Positions 25,947-34,612 of a stretch of DNA of 64,000 nucleotides are shown here, in pieces. The notes beneath the pieces were generated by a model, which saw nothing but the letters and a program-made list of their open reading frames with translations, had not been told where the DNA came from and did no database searches. The stretch's first letter is position 1; each line of letters opens with the position of its first letter. The position numbers and the translations under genes were made by a program. The stretch spans positions 124,001-188,000 of the forward strand of contig NZ_JANWGH010000002.1 of NCBI RefSeq assembly GCF_024919275.1. Direction: 5' to 3'. The DNA is from Algoriphagus limi. Lineage in GTDB: Bacteria; Bacteroidota; Bacteroidia; Cytophagales; Cyclobacteriaceae.

Positions 25947-27344
25947 TTAAATATGCAGGGCTCGATTTTCTGTCGCAGCCAAACAAGCTTCTTTAAATGC
26001 TTCTGTATAGGTTGGATGGGCGTGAGACATGCGAGCGATATCTTCTGCTGATGCACGATACTCCATAGCTACGACCGCTTCCGCAATCATATCAGCTGTT
26101 CTTGGACCAATCATGTGCACACCTAGAATTTCATCAGTTTCTGCATCTGCCAGCACCTTCACCAATCCATCGGTATCCATAGATGCTCTAGCACGACCAG
26201 ATGCCATGAATGGGAATTTACCAACTTTATATTTTCGACCACTTTCTTTTAACTGCTCTTCGGTATATCCGACTGATGCTACTTCTGGCCAAGTGTAAAC
26301 TACTCCAGGAATAAGGAGATAATTGATATGAGGCTTTTGACCTGCGATAGTTTCAGCTACAAATACGCCTTCCTCTTCAGCTTTATGAGCCAACATAGCC
26401 CCCTTAATCACATCTCCAATCGCATAGATATGTGGGACAGAAGTCTGAAGATGGTCATTAACTTCTACCTGGCCTCTTTCATTGATTTTTACTCCTGCTG
26501 CTTCAGCATTCAATCCATCTGTATAAGGTCTGCGACCGATGGAAACCAAAACATAATCCCCTTTCAATTCAACATTCTCACCTTTACTATTTTCAGCAGT
26601 GACAACTACCTCCTTGCCTTTATTTTCAACCGCAGTGACTTTGTGCTTGAGATAAAAATCAAAACCAAGTTTCTTAAGTGACTTTTGCAATTCCTTACCC
26701 ATGGTTTTATCCATAGAAGGGATCAAGGAATCCAAATATTCTACCACTGAAACCTTAGCTCCCATTCGGCCATAAACAGAACCCAATTCCATTCCAATTA
26801 CTCCCCCACCGATCACGATCAAATGCTTAGGAATCTCTTTCAGCTTTAATGCTTCAGTAGAGGTAATAATTCGTTCCTTATCGATTTTAATAAAAGGTAA
26901 TGAAGCAGGTTTCGAACCAGTAGCAATGATGATATTCTTTCCTTGGATTTGCTCCTCGCTACCATCTGCTTTAGTCACCTTAATGGTATTCGCATCGACA
27001 AATGAACCAACTCCTTGATGAACATCAATTTTATTCTTCTTCATCAAATATTGAATCCCATCCACATTTTGCTTAACCACATCCTCCTTTCGAGCGATCA
27101 TTTGCTTCAAATCAACTTTGAGGTTTGAAAGATTGATACCGTGGGTTTTAAATGTATGCAGGGCATTGTGGTAATGCTCGGAAGAATCCAATAGAGCCTT
27201 AGAAGGAATACAGCCCACATTTAGACAAGTACCTCCAAGGGTTGGATATTTTTCAATAATGGCAGTTTTCATCCCCAACTGAGCACCTCTGATAGCCGCT
27301 ACATATCCACCGGGTCCTGAGCCAATTACTATTAAGTCGTACAT
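25947..27344 (-). CDS. lpdA: Dihydrolipoyl dehydrogenase (E3)
   Basis: This 465-residue flavoprotein has the FAD-binding VIGSGPGGYVAA at residues 6-17, the redox disulfide GGTCLNVGC (C40, C45), the NAD-binding IGGGVIGMELGSVYGRMG near 180, the second FAD motif IYAIGDV near 310, and the dimer-interface catalytic pair in HAHPTYTEAFKEA near residue 443. It reoxidises the lipoyl groups of the 2-oxo acid dehydrogenase E2 with NAD+. It lies downstream of sucA and sucB on the same strand, which fits an E3 serving 2-oxoglutarate dehydrogenase and possibly other complexes. The 107-base gap after sucB contains a short repeat. Confidence 0.96.
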   Translation of the reverse strand: MYDLIVIGSGPGGYVAAIRGAQLGMKTAIIEKYPTLGGTCLNVGCIPSKALLDSSEHYHNALHTFKTHGINLSNLKVDLKQMIARKEDVVKQNVDGIQYLMKKNKIDVHQGVGSFVDANTIKVTKADGSEEQIQGKNIIIATGSKPASLPFIKIDKERIITSTEALKLKEIPKHLIVIGGGVIGMELGSVYGRMGAKVSVVEYLDSLIPSMDKTMGKELQKSLKKLGFDFYLKHKVTAVENKGKEVVVTAENSKGENVELKGDYVLVSIGRRPYTDGLNAEAAGVKINERGQVEVNDHLQTSVPHIYAIGDVIKGAMLAHKAEEEGVFVAETIAGQKPHINYLLIPGVVYTWPEVASVGYTEEQLKESGRKYKVGKFPFMASGRARASMDTDGLVKVLADAETDEILGVHMIGPRTADMIAEAVVAMEYRASAEDIARMSHAHPTYTEAFKEACLAATENRALHI

Positions 27345-27418
27345 TTTTTATAGATTTAAGACACTAGAAACAAGATCTGGCTTCCAGCTAAATAAATGGG
27401 CTTGATATTTTTTTACCC

Positions 27419-27443
27419 TCGTATTTCGTAATTCGTCAATCGT
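27419..27443. repeat. Degenerate 7-base tandem repeat between sucB and lpd
   Basis: TCGT recurs with an exact 7-base period at 27419, 27426, 27433 and 27440 (ACGA plus an AT-rich trinucleotide on the other strand). It lies just past the sucB stop in a 107-base gap with no gene. Confidence 0.6.
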
Positions 27444-27451
27444 ATTTCTTC

Positions 27452-28984
27452 TTACACTCCAAAAAGAAGCCGCTCAGGCTCTTCAAGAAGCTGCTTCACT
27501 CGTACCAAGAAGCTCACGGATTCTCTTCCATCAATGATGCGGTGATCATAAGATAAAGCCACATACATCATCGGTAGAATTTTCACTTCTCCATTTACAG
27601 CCATAGGACGCTGTACAATATTGTGCATACCCAAAATCGCAGACTGAGGAGCATTAATGATCGGAGTAGACATCATAGAACCGAATACACCTCCGTTTGT
27701 AATCGTGAAGGTTCCACCTGTCATTTCCTCGATGGACAATTTATTGTCACGGGCTTTAGTCGCAAGCCTAACCACTTCCTTCTCGATTTGGTCGAAACTC
27801 AATCCTTCTGCATTGCGAATTACAGGAACAACCAATCCTTTTGGAGCAGATACTGCAATAGAAATATCACAGTAATCGTGATAAACAATCTCGTTACCGT
27901 CAATTTTCGCATTTACTGCTGGCCATTCCTGCAAGGCTACGCAAACAGCCTTGGTAAAGAATGACATAAAGCCCAGTCCGACACCGTGCTTTTCCTTAAA
28001 TAGCTCCTTGTATTTAGATCGAAGATCCATGATCGGCTTCATGTTAACTTCGTTGAAAGTAGTCAACATAGCCGTTTCATTTTTCACAGCAACCAAACGT
28101 CGGGAAACTGTTCGGCGAAGTGAAGACATCTTCTCACGCTTTTCATCTCGTGAGCCAGCTACTCGAATAGCTGATTGAGCTGCAGGCTCCTCTTTTTTCT
28201 CTTGTTTTGCAACAGCTGGAGCTTGTTTTTGAGCAGCTTGAGCATCTTCTTTTGTGATACGACCGTCTTTTCCACTTCCCTTCACTTCCTCTGGATTGAT
28301 TCCTTTTTCCGCCAAAATCTTAGAAGCAGCTGGTGAAGCATGGCCTGTGGCGTAAGATTCCATAGAAGAAGTTGAAGCAGCAGCCGGAGTGGTAGATGGA
28401 GCTTCAGAGCTAGTAGCTGCTGGCTTTCCTTCCATCACCTCAATTTTACAAATCAATCCACCAATCTCGAGAGTCTCACCCTCTTGAGCTACATGTCTCA
28501 AAATTCCGGTTGCTTCTGCAGGCAATTCAAATGTTGCTTTGTCAGAATCAACCTCAGCAATGATATCATCCAATTCCACAAAGTCTCCATCTGCCTTTAG
28601 CCAGTTGGCCAAGGTCACTTCAGTTATGGATTCTCCAACTGTAGGAACTACCATTTCTTTCACCTCTCCTGTAGCTTTTGGAGCAGCAGATCCAGAACCT
28701 GCTTCTGATGGAGCAGCAGCACTTGGCTTTTCAGTAGCAACACCACTAGTAGACTCCTCGATGACACAAATCACCGCACCAATTTCCAGTGCATCACCTT
28801 CCTCAGCCTTAATTCGGAGTGTTCCCGCGGCTTCCGCCGGTAGTTCAAATGTTGCTTTATCAGATTCTAATTCACACAGCACTTCGTCCATTTCGACTTG
28901 GTCACCGTCCTTTTTAAACCATTGACCCACTGTCACTTCTGTGATGGATTCTCCAACGGCCGGAACTTTGATTTCTTTGCTCAT
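27452..28984 (-). CDS. sucB: Dihydrolipoyl succinyltransferase, E2 of 2-oxoglutarate dehydrogenase, with two lipoyl domains
   Basis: This 510-residue E2 begins with two lipoyl domains, each with a lipoylated lysine in [12 protein letters not shown] (K43 and K149), joined by Ala/Pro/Ser-rich linkers. A peripheral subunit-binding domain follows ([18 protein letters not shown], ~216-250), then the catalytic domain with the active-site HRIIDG near residue 483. [18 protein letters not shown] is typical of the SucB branch. It transfers the succinyl group from E1 to CoA. It lies 62 bases downstream of sucA. E. coli SucB has a single lipoyl domain, so the duplication is a point of difference. Confidence 0.95.
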   Translation of the reverse strand: MSKEIKVPAVGESITEVTVGQWFKKDGDQVEMDEVLCELESDKATFELPAEAAGTLRIKAEEGDALEIGAVICVIEESTSGVATEKPSAAAPSEAGSGSAAPKATGEVKEMVVPTVGESITEVTLANWLKADGDFVELDDIIAEVDSDKATFELPAEATGILRHVAQEGETLEIGGLICKIEVMEGKPAATSSEAPSTTPAAASTSSMESYATGHASPAASKILAEKGINPEEVKGSGKDGRITKEDAQAAQKQAPAVAKQEKKEEPAAQSAIRVAGSRDEKREKMSSLRRTVSRRLVAVKNETAMLTTFNEVNMKPIMDLRSKYKELFKEKHGVGLGFMSFFTKAVCVALQEWPAVNAKIDGNEIVYHDYCDISIAVSAPKGLVVPVIRNAEGLSFDQIEKEVVRLATKARDNKLSIEEMTGGTFTITNGGVFGSMMSTPIINAPQSAILGMHNIVQRPMAVNGEVKILPMMYVALSYDHRIIDGRESVSFLVRVKQLLEEPERLLFGV

Positions 28985-29046
28985 GAGATTTTTGTTTAAG
29001 CTTTTACCTTTCGGTCAAAGCATCACTATGATTATTCTGGATTGAT

Positions 29047-31839
29047 TTAAAATTTAAGTGCTCGGGATACAATATTTTTTTGTTCCTCCACATGGACTTT
29101 ATTGTAACCTGTAGCTGGAGAGGCAGAAACTTTTCTAGCAATTAACTCCAAGTTCAACTCCTTGTAAAGTAAGCGAAGTAGGTAAGTCCAATAGCCCATA
29201 TTTTCAGGTTCTTCCTGTACCCAAACCAATTCTGCGTTCTTGTAAGGCTTCAAAGCCTCCATGATTTGCTTCTTAGGAAGTGGATAAATTTGCTCGATCC
29301 GGATGATGGCTACATTATCGATTTTCTCCTTTTCTCTTACCTCTTCAAGATCATAGTAAATCTTACCTGTACACAGGATAACACGCTTAACCTTCTTCGG
29401 ATCGGCGGAAGAATCGGTAATGATTTCTCTGAAGTTTCCTGAAGTAAATTCCTCAATTGGAGACATAACCTTAGGATGACGCAAGAGAGATTTTGGAGAC
29501 ATGACAACACATGGCTTTCTAAATTCCCAAGTCAACTGTCTTCTCAACAAGTGGAAGAAGTTGGATGGGGTCGTAATATTTGCTACCACCATGTTGTATT
29601 CAGCAGAAAGTTGTAAGAAACGCTCTGGTCTTGCATTGGAGTGCTCAGGACCCTGTCCTTCATATCCATGAGGAAGAAGCATGACGATACCGTTTTGCTT
29701 TCTCCATTTTGATTCGCCGGAAGAAATAAACTGGTCAATCATGGTTTGGGCACCATTTGCGAAGTCTCCGAACTGTGCTTCCCAAATAGTTAAGGAATTT
29801 GGATTTGCCATGGCATATCCATATTCAAATCCTAGAACAGCATATTCTGAAAGCAAGGAATTATAAATGTAGAATTGCCCTTTTCGCTCTGGCATTTCAC
29901 GAAGCGAATTGTAAGGCTGATTCGTATTCGCATCATGGATGACAGCATGTCGGTGAGAGAAAGTACCTCTTTGTACATCTTGTCCGGTCAATCGAACTGT
30001 TTTTCCTTCCAAAAGAAGTGACCCATAAGCCAAAAGTTCTGCAGCGGCCCAGTTCAAGCTCTTTGACTCAAAGAACATTTCTTTGCGTTGCTTCATCTGA
30101 ACCTCGATCTGCTTGATCGCTTTGAAGCCTTTTGGTATGGTAGTCAAGGCCTGCGCAACAGTATCGATTGCCTCAGTAGAAATGCCTGTTTCAGGAGATT
30201 TTTCAAAATCCTCCGGATTAGAGTGACGGAGATTTCCCCATTCTCTTTCAAATTTTGTCAAGTGGTAAGGAAGTGGTTTTTCCTTCACCATATTCAAGCG
30301 ATCCTGAAGGAGCTTTCTAAACTCCTTATCCATTTGCTTCGCAATCTTAGCGTCAATATCCCCACGCTCGGTCAACTTCTTAATGTAAACCTCTCTTGGG
30401 TTTGGATGCTTCGAAATAATATTATAAAGTTCCGGTTGCGTGAATTTCGGTTCGTCAGATTCATTATGTCCATGACGACGATAACAAACCATATCAACGA
30501 AAATATCCCTCCCGAATTTTTGTCTAAATTCAGCAGCCAATTTCGCGGCAAACACTACAGCTTCAGCATCATCCCCATTTACGTGGATTACCGGGGCATC
30601 AATGATTTTAGCTACGTCTGTACAATAAATTGAAGATCGGGCATCATCAAAATCAGTAGTAAAACCAACCTGATTATTGATGACAAAATGAATGGTTCCA
30701 CCGGTATTGTAGCCTTTCAAACCTGCCATCTGAGTGACCTCATAGACTATTCCTTGGCCTGCAACAGCTGCATCACCATGAATCAAAATAGGAAGCGCTT
30801 TCTTAGCATCTCCTTGATGCTCAGAATCAATTTTGGCTCGAATGAATCCTTCTACTACCGGGTTAACAGCTTCTAAGTGAGATGGGTTTGGAGCTAATTT
30901 CAGGTGAATTTTATTGTCATCAGGAGTAACAATATCAGAGGAATATCCCATATGATATTTTACGTCTCCGTCACCCATTGTTAGATCAGGCTTCGCCGTC
31001 CCTTCAAATTCAGAGAAAATTTGTTCGTAGGTTTTACCCATGATATTGGCCAGGACATTCAATCGTCCTCGGTGAGCCATACCAATCATAACTTCCTCTG
31101 CTCCCAAATTTGCAGCGGCATTAATAACAGCATCCAAGAATGGAATAGTACTTTCTCCCCCTTCTAGTGAAAAACGCTTTTGTCCCAAGTATTTGGTATG
31201 CAAGAAGTTTTCGAAAACAACGGCCTGATTTAATTTGAAAAGAATCCGCTTTTTCTCTTCTGGAGAAGGATTAAATGCCAAGGCTTCTTTCTCTACCTTG
31301 GTTTTAAACCAATCCAACATTTCCGGGTCCCGAATATTGAGATATTCAAATCCCATAGATCCCTCATAAATAGTTTTGAGGGCAGCAATAATATCTGAAA
31401 GTTTTGCTGGACCAATTCCTATTTCCTTACCTGCTTGAAATTCAGTGGACATATCCTCCGGTCCTAATCCGAAATCCTGCGGATCAATTAAGGCTTTTCT
31501 ATCTCTTCTTTCCCGAACAGGGTTGGTTTTAGAGCGTAAATGTGCTCTAGATCGATGAGCATGAATCAAAGCTCTAACTTTAATCTCCTTCGGCAATTGC
31601 TCCATGTCCATGATGGTTCCAGGAGTTGCCAAAGCGCCATTCTTGGAAGGAGATGGAGCAGAAACAGCTACCGCTGAAGGCCCGTCTTCGCTTTCCCCAT
31701 ATTGGGTTAAAGCAAAATCGAAACCCTCAAAAAACTCTTTCCAACTTTGGTCAATAGATTCAGGATCAGATTTATAGGATGCGTACAACTCATCGATGTA
31801 TGATAAGTGAGCGTTTGCAATGAAGGAAAATTTATCCAT
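29047..31839 (-). CDS. sucA: 2-oxoglutarate dehydrogenase E1 component
   Basis: The protein is 930 residues from the ATG at 31839 (MDKFSFIANAHLSYIDELY). The open frame reaches 31947, but that extension runs through the Sus operon terminator and lacks homology, so it is not coding. An N-terminal E1/E2-binding segment is followed by the ThDP domain (GMAHRGRLNVLANI; HIKLAPNPSHLEAVNPVVEG-like stretch; ILIHGDAAVAGQGIVYE) and the transketolase-like C-half (RGTFSHRHAVIHD; YGYAMANPNSLTIWEAQFGDF; LLPHGYEGQGPEHSNARPER). It decarboxylates 2-oxoglutarate with ThDP and passes succinyl to SucB. It heads a likely sucA-sucB-lpd transcription unit. Confidence 0.96.
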   Translation of the reverse strand: MDKFSFIANAHLSYIDELYASYKSDPESIDQSWKEFFEGFDFALTQYGESEDGPSAVAVSAPSPSKNGALATPGTIMDMEQLPKEIKVRALIHAHRSRAHLRSKTNPVRERRDRKALIDPQDFGLGPEDMSTEFQAGKEIGIGPAKLSDIIAALKTIYEGSMGFEYLNIRDPEMLDWFKTKVEKEALAFNPSPEEKKRILFKLNQAVVFENFLHTKYLGQKRFSLEGGESTIPFLDAVINAAANLGAEEVMIGMAHRGRLNVLANIMGKTYEQIFSEFEGTAKPDLTMGDGDVKYHMGYSSDIVTPDDNKIHLKLAPNPSHLEAVNPVVEGFIRAKIDSEHQGDAKKALPILIHGDAAVAGQGIVYEVTQMAGLKGYNTGGTIHFVINNQVGFTTDFDDARSSIYCTDVAKIIDAPVIHVNGDDAEAVVFAAKLAAEFRQKFGRDIFVDMVCYRRHGHNESDEPKFTQPELYNIISKHPNPREVYIKKLTERGDIDAKIAKQMDKEFRKLLQDRLNMVKEKPLPYHLTKFEREWGNLRHSNPEDFEKSPETGISTEAIDTVAQALTTIPKGFKAIKQIEVQMKQRKEMFFESKSLNWAAAELLAYGSLLLEGKTVRLTGQDVQRGTFSHRHAVIHDANTNQPYNSLREMPERKGQFYIYNSLLSEYAVLGFEYGYAMANPNSLTIWEAQFGDFANGAQTMIDQFISSGESKWRKQNGIVMLLPHGYEGQGPEHSNARPERFLQLSAEYNMVVANITTPSNFFHLLRRQLTWEFRKPCVVMSPKSLLRHPKVMSPIEEFTSGNFREIITDSSADPKKVKRVILCTGKIYYDLEEVREKEKIDNVAIIRIEQIYPLPKKQIMEALKPYKNAELVWVQEEPENMGYWTYLLRLLYKELNLELIARKVSASPATGYNKVHVEEQKNIVSRALKF

Positions 31840-31860
31840 GGTTATTTTGTCTATGCACAA

Positions 31861-31868
31861 CAAAACTA
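31861..31868 (-). promoter_or_regulatory. Candidate -7 promoter element of sucA
   Basis: On the minus strand this reads TAGTTTTG (TAnnTTTG), 21 bases before the sucA ATG. An inverted repeat TTGGATA / TATCCAA at 31893-31912 lies just upstream and could be an operator or chance. Confidence 0.4.
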
Positions 31869-31926
31869 ACCTGAATATATTGTTAAAAAAAATTGGATAT
31901 TTGCTTATCCAAATATTAGCATAAAA

Positions 31927-31957
31927 AATAATAGCGGTGTTGAACACCGCTATTATT
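31927..31957 (-). terminator. Intrinsic terminator of the SusC/SusD operon
   Basis: A near-perfect stem AATAATAGCGGTG / CACCGCTATTATT with a 5-base loop is followed on the minus strand by a T run, 17 bases beyond the last gene of the Sus operon. Confidence 0.9.
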
Positions 31958-31974
31958 CAAATAATTATAGATGA

Positions 31975-32925
31975 TTATCTCAAACCTGCAGGCCAAGGCT
32001 TTCCAGCATTTGATTTCACAGTTACCAAACCTGTTTCACCATCAGTATTCAACCACTGGAATACTAAATTGTCTGCATCAGCACTTACTACAGTCATAGA
32101 GTAAGAAGCGCCGTACTTATCAGAACCTGACATGCTCAACTTACCACAGGCATCACTAATACGAGCATTTCCATTGCCCCAAGAATCACCATAGCAATCC
32201 CAGAACCCGAAAGTACCATCAGAAACTGTATAAGCACCAGGAGTACTAGCTACAGCAGTCCAAGTAGTTGTACCAGTAATAGTGCCTGCACAAGAACCAT
32301 AAATAGATTCCATATTGGATTGTTCGAAGTCATATGTTCCAGCCAAATCAGATGGACAGATCACACTAACATTGTACTGGAATGGAGATGCATAGAATGG
32401 TGCACCTGCAACGTTGTTGTTAACAGATGTGTTGGTGAAAGAACGACCGAAGCGATCATTCAATACCAAGCGGAATTCAAATACATCTGCGCCTTCAACA
32501 TCAGCTGGAGTTAATCCCACCGCCTGAATCGCATCAAGAGCAGAAATCTCGAAAGAAGTTCGAAGAAATCTAGACTCTGAGTTTGGAGCGAAATCAGACT
32601 TCTGAAGAGTCTTAACCAAATTATCGCCTGAAGATGGAGTAAACTCCAACCCTACACCTGGGATCAATCGTCTGTGACGAACATAAATCTCAACCGTTTC
32701 TACGGTATTTCCGTCTTCAGCATCAACAGCTTCCAAAGTCAACGCTAACTTGGAATTAGCCAAATCGAAGAAATTGAAGGTTGTACTAGTCCGCGCGATC
32801 GTTCTCAAATATGCCCCTGTATCGAAATCGGTATAAGGGATATTCGGCTCAACGAAGTCTCTACAAGAGCTGAACAAAATCAGCACACTCGCTAGCAAAC
32901 CGAAACTATATTTTAACATTTTCAT
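31975..32925 (-). CDS. Third gene of the Sus operon: lipoprotein of unknown function with Cys-rich C-domain
   Basis: The 316-residue lipoprotein has lipobox Cys at 21 (LFSSC). The N-terminal ~180 residues look like beta-sandwich (Ig-like) sequence. The C-terminal part starts CPSDLAGTYDF at residue 190 and holds four cysteines (C190, C212, C244, C260), with Trp/Tyr/Gly-rich strands between. I recall the same CPxDLAGTY...CG pattern in other lipoproteins encoded next to SusD genes, but know no assigned function. It follows the SusD-like gene by 19 bases and is followed by the operon terminator, so it is probably a surface lipoprotein that helps the SusCD complex. Ligand unknown. Confidence 0.75.
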   Translation of the reverse strand: MKMLKYSFGLLASVLILFSSCRDFVEPNIPYTDFDTGAYLRTIARTSTTFNFFDLANSKLALTLEAVDAEDGNTVETVEIYVRHRRLIPGVGLEFTPSSGDNLVKTLQKSDFAPNSESRFLRTSFEISALDAIQAVGLTPADVEGADVFEFRLVLNDRFGRSFTNTSVNNNVAGAPFYASPFQYNVSVICPSDLAGTYDFEQSNMESIYGSCAGTITGTTTWTAVASTPGAYTVSDGTFGFWDCYGDSWGNGNARISDACGKLSMSGSDKYGASYSMTVVSADADNLVFQWLNTDGETGLVTVKSNAGKPWPAGLR

Positions 32926-32944
32926 ATTTTTCTAGAATTTTTGG

Positions 32945-34594
32945 TTAATAAACCCAAGCGTTACCAGCAGGATTTGTATCCCAGAACACCTGTACGGATT
33001 GATCTGCTTTCTGAACAGCCTTGTTGTTAGTAACCATGTAGTTGTTTGGATAGAAGAATGACCGAGGGAAAGTACCTGGGTTTGGCTCCAATCCTGGCTG
33101 CATATTATCAGGCTTACCAGTTCTTCTGTACAAGTTGAATGCCTCAATACCGCTACCGAATAGAGACAACCAGTACTCACGACCAATGATGTCCATACGA
33201 TCATCAGCAGAAGCAGCTGCATCGTACTCATCTCCTACGTAGGCAAGGTAATTATCAATTTCATCATCCAGATCGATACCTTCATCACCTAGGAAAGAAG
33301 AAATTGCACCAGCCTGGGAAGTACCCAAACTCCAATCGAACACGAAATTCATATGCTTTTCAATACCTGAAAGCATGTAGTCTTTCGCATTTCCAGAAGT
33401 ACCCAAAGTCAAGGCGGCTTCAGCCAACATAAAGTCCACATAAGAAGCCAACATGATTGGGTGGATACCAGCTCCTTGAGCACCCAAAGACGGGTTGTTC
33501 ACAGGAGAGGCAGAGTCATCATCAAATCTACCACCTGCAGGATATACACCCCATGCAGTTCTCTTCAATCCATCTGGTGGAATACCATCTGGATCAAGGT
33601 GATCTCGACCCCAGTATCCACGCTCACCCGGTAGACAGTAAATGAAACCACCTACAAGGTACTGAGGAGGAGGAAGCTGTGTAATACACTCAATTTCATC
33701 CGGATTGGTAGAGTTAACCAAAACCTGACGATAGAAGTAGAATCTAGCTCTTGGATCATCGAATCCCTTTGCTTCAGTCAAGTGCCACATGTAGTAAGTG
33801 GACTGATAGTCACCACCGCCTGAAGTGTACTGACCAGCAAATCTTGGATGACGAGAATCAGGGTCAGCAGCAGTTGTTCCAAATTGGAAAACAAAGTCAT
33901 CTCCTTCCTTCAACATATTGTCTTCGGCGATCAATGCGTTAATTCCGGAAGTAGAGCCAGAAGGATCAACCAACTTTCTATTCAAGAAATAACGAAGCTT
34001 CAATGTATTCACTAAGCGAATCCACTTAGTATAGCTACCTCCATAGTAATAGTCATTCGGTGCACCAGAAGAAGGAGCCGTAAAATGAGCGGCAGCTTCA
34101 TTCAATGCGGCAAACGCAGCATCGTATACTGATTCTCCTGAATCTACCGCAGGATTAAACTCACTTGGATCCAAAGCCTGAGAATAAGGCACATCTCCAT
34201 AAGAATCCACTAGGTGGAAAAGAACCAATGCTTTGATGGTCTTTGCAATTCCTAGGTGTCTTTGGAAATCAGCTTCTTCTGCCAAAGGCTCCAAAAACTG
34301 AATATCTGCTAAGATATTAGCATATGCATTACTCCAATAACCATTAGTAGTAACAGGAGTATATGCACCTTCGTACTGAGCTGATCCCTGATTGATAATT
34401 CGGGTCAATCTCATTCCGTCATCCCCTATTGTATTGAATAGGTTTCGATAATCCAACTGAATTCTGTTTAACAGAAAGCTGGCATCTGCTGTGTCAGCAT
34501 TTACAGCATTTGGGTTTTCCAATAGATCAAGATCACAGGAAACCGCAAACAAAGTACTCGCAGCCAACAATAAACTATATATTCTCTTTTTCAT
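32945..34594 (-). CDS. SusD/RagB-like nutrient-binding outer membrane lipoprotein
   Basis: The 549-residue lipoprotein has its lipobox ending at C20 (FAVSC). The sequence fits the SusD-like_2 type: an N-terminal helical TPR-like region (NAYANILADIQFLEPLAEE, IAKTIKALVLFHLVDSYGDVPYSQAL near residue 140) with inserted loops, and a C-terminal segment ending REYWLSLFGSGIEAFNLYRRTG. SusD proteins sit over the SusC channel and capture the substrate at the cell surface. It lies 18 bases downstream of the SusC gene. No glycosidase, peptidase or regulator is adjacent, so the nutrient cannot be inferred. Confidence 0.93.
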   Translation of the reverse strand: MKKRIYSLLLAASTLFAVSCDLDLLENPNAVNADTADASFLLNRIQLDYRNLFNTIGDDGMRLTRIINQGSAQYEGAYTPVTTNGYWSNAYANILADIQFLEPLAEEADFQRHLGIAKTIKALVLFHLVDSYGDVPYSQALDPSEFNPAVDSGESVYDAAFAALNEAAAHFTAPSSGAPNDYYYGGSYTKWIRLVNTLKLRYFLNRKLVDPSGSTSGINALIAEDNMLKEGDDFVFQFGTTAADPDSRHPRFAGQYTSGGGDYQSTYYMWHLTEAKGFDDPRARFYFYRQVLVNSTNPDEIECITQLPPPQYLVGGFIYCLPGERGYWGRDHLDPDGIPPDGLKRTAWGVYPAGGRFDDDSASPVNNPSLGAQGAGIHPIMLASYVDFMLAEAALTLGTSGNAKDYMLSGIEKHMNFVFDWSLGTSQAGAISSFLGDEGIDLDDEIDNYLAYVGDEYDAAASADDRMDIIGREYWLSLFGSGIEAFNLYRRTGKPDNMQPGLEPNPGTFPRSFFYPNNYMVTNNKAVQKADQSVQVFWDTNPAGNAWVY

Positions 34595-34612
34595 AATTGA
34601 TTCTGTTTGGGA

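Noticed and set aside
31840-31947. 36-codon N-terminal extension of sucA
   Set aside because: It would include the Sus operon terminator and the candidate sucA promoter. The ATG at 31839 gives the family-typical N-terminus.
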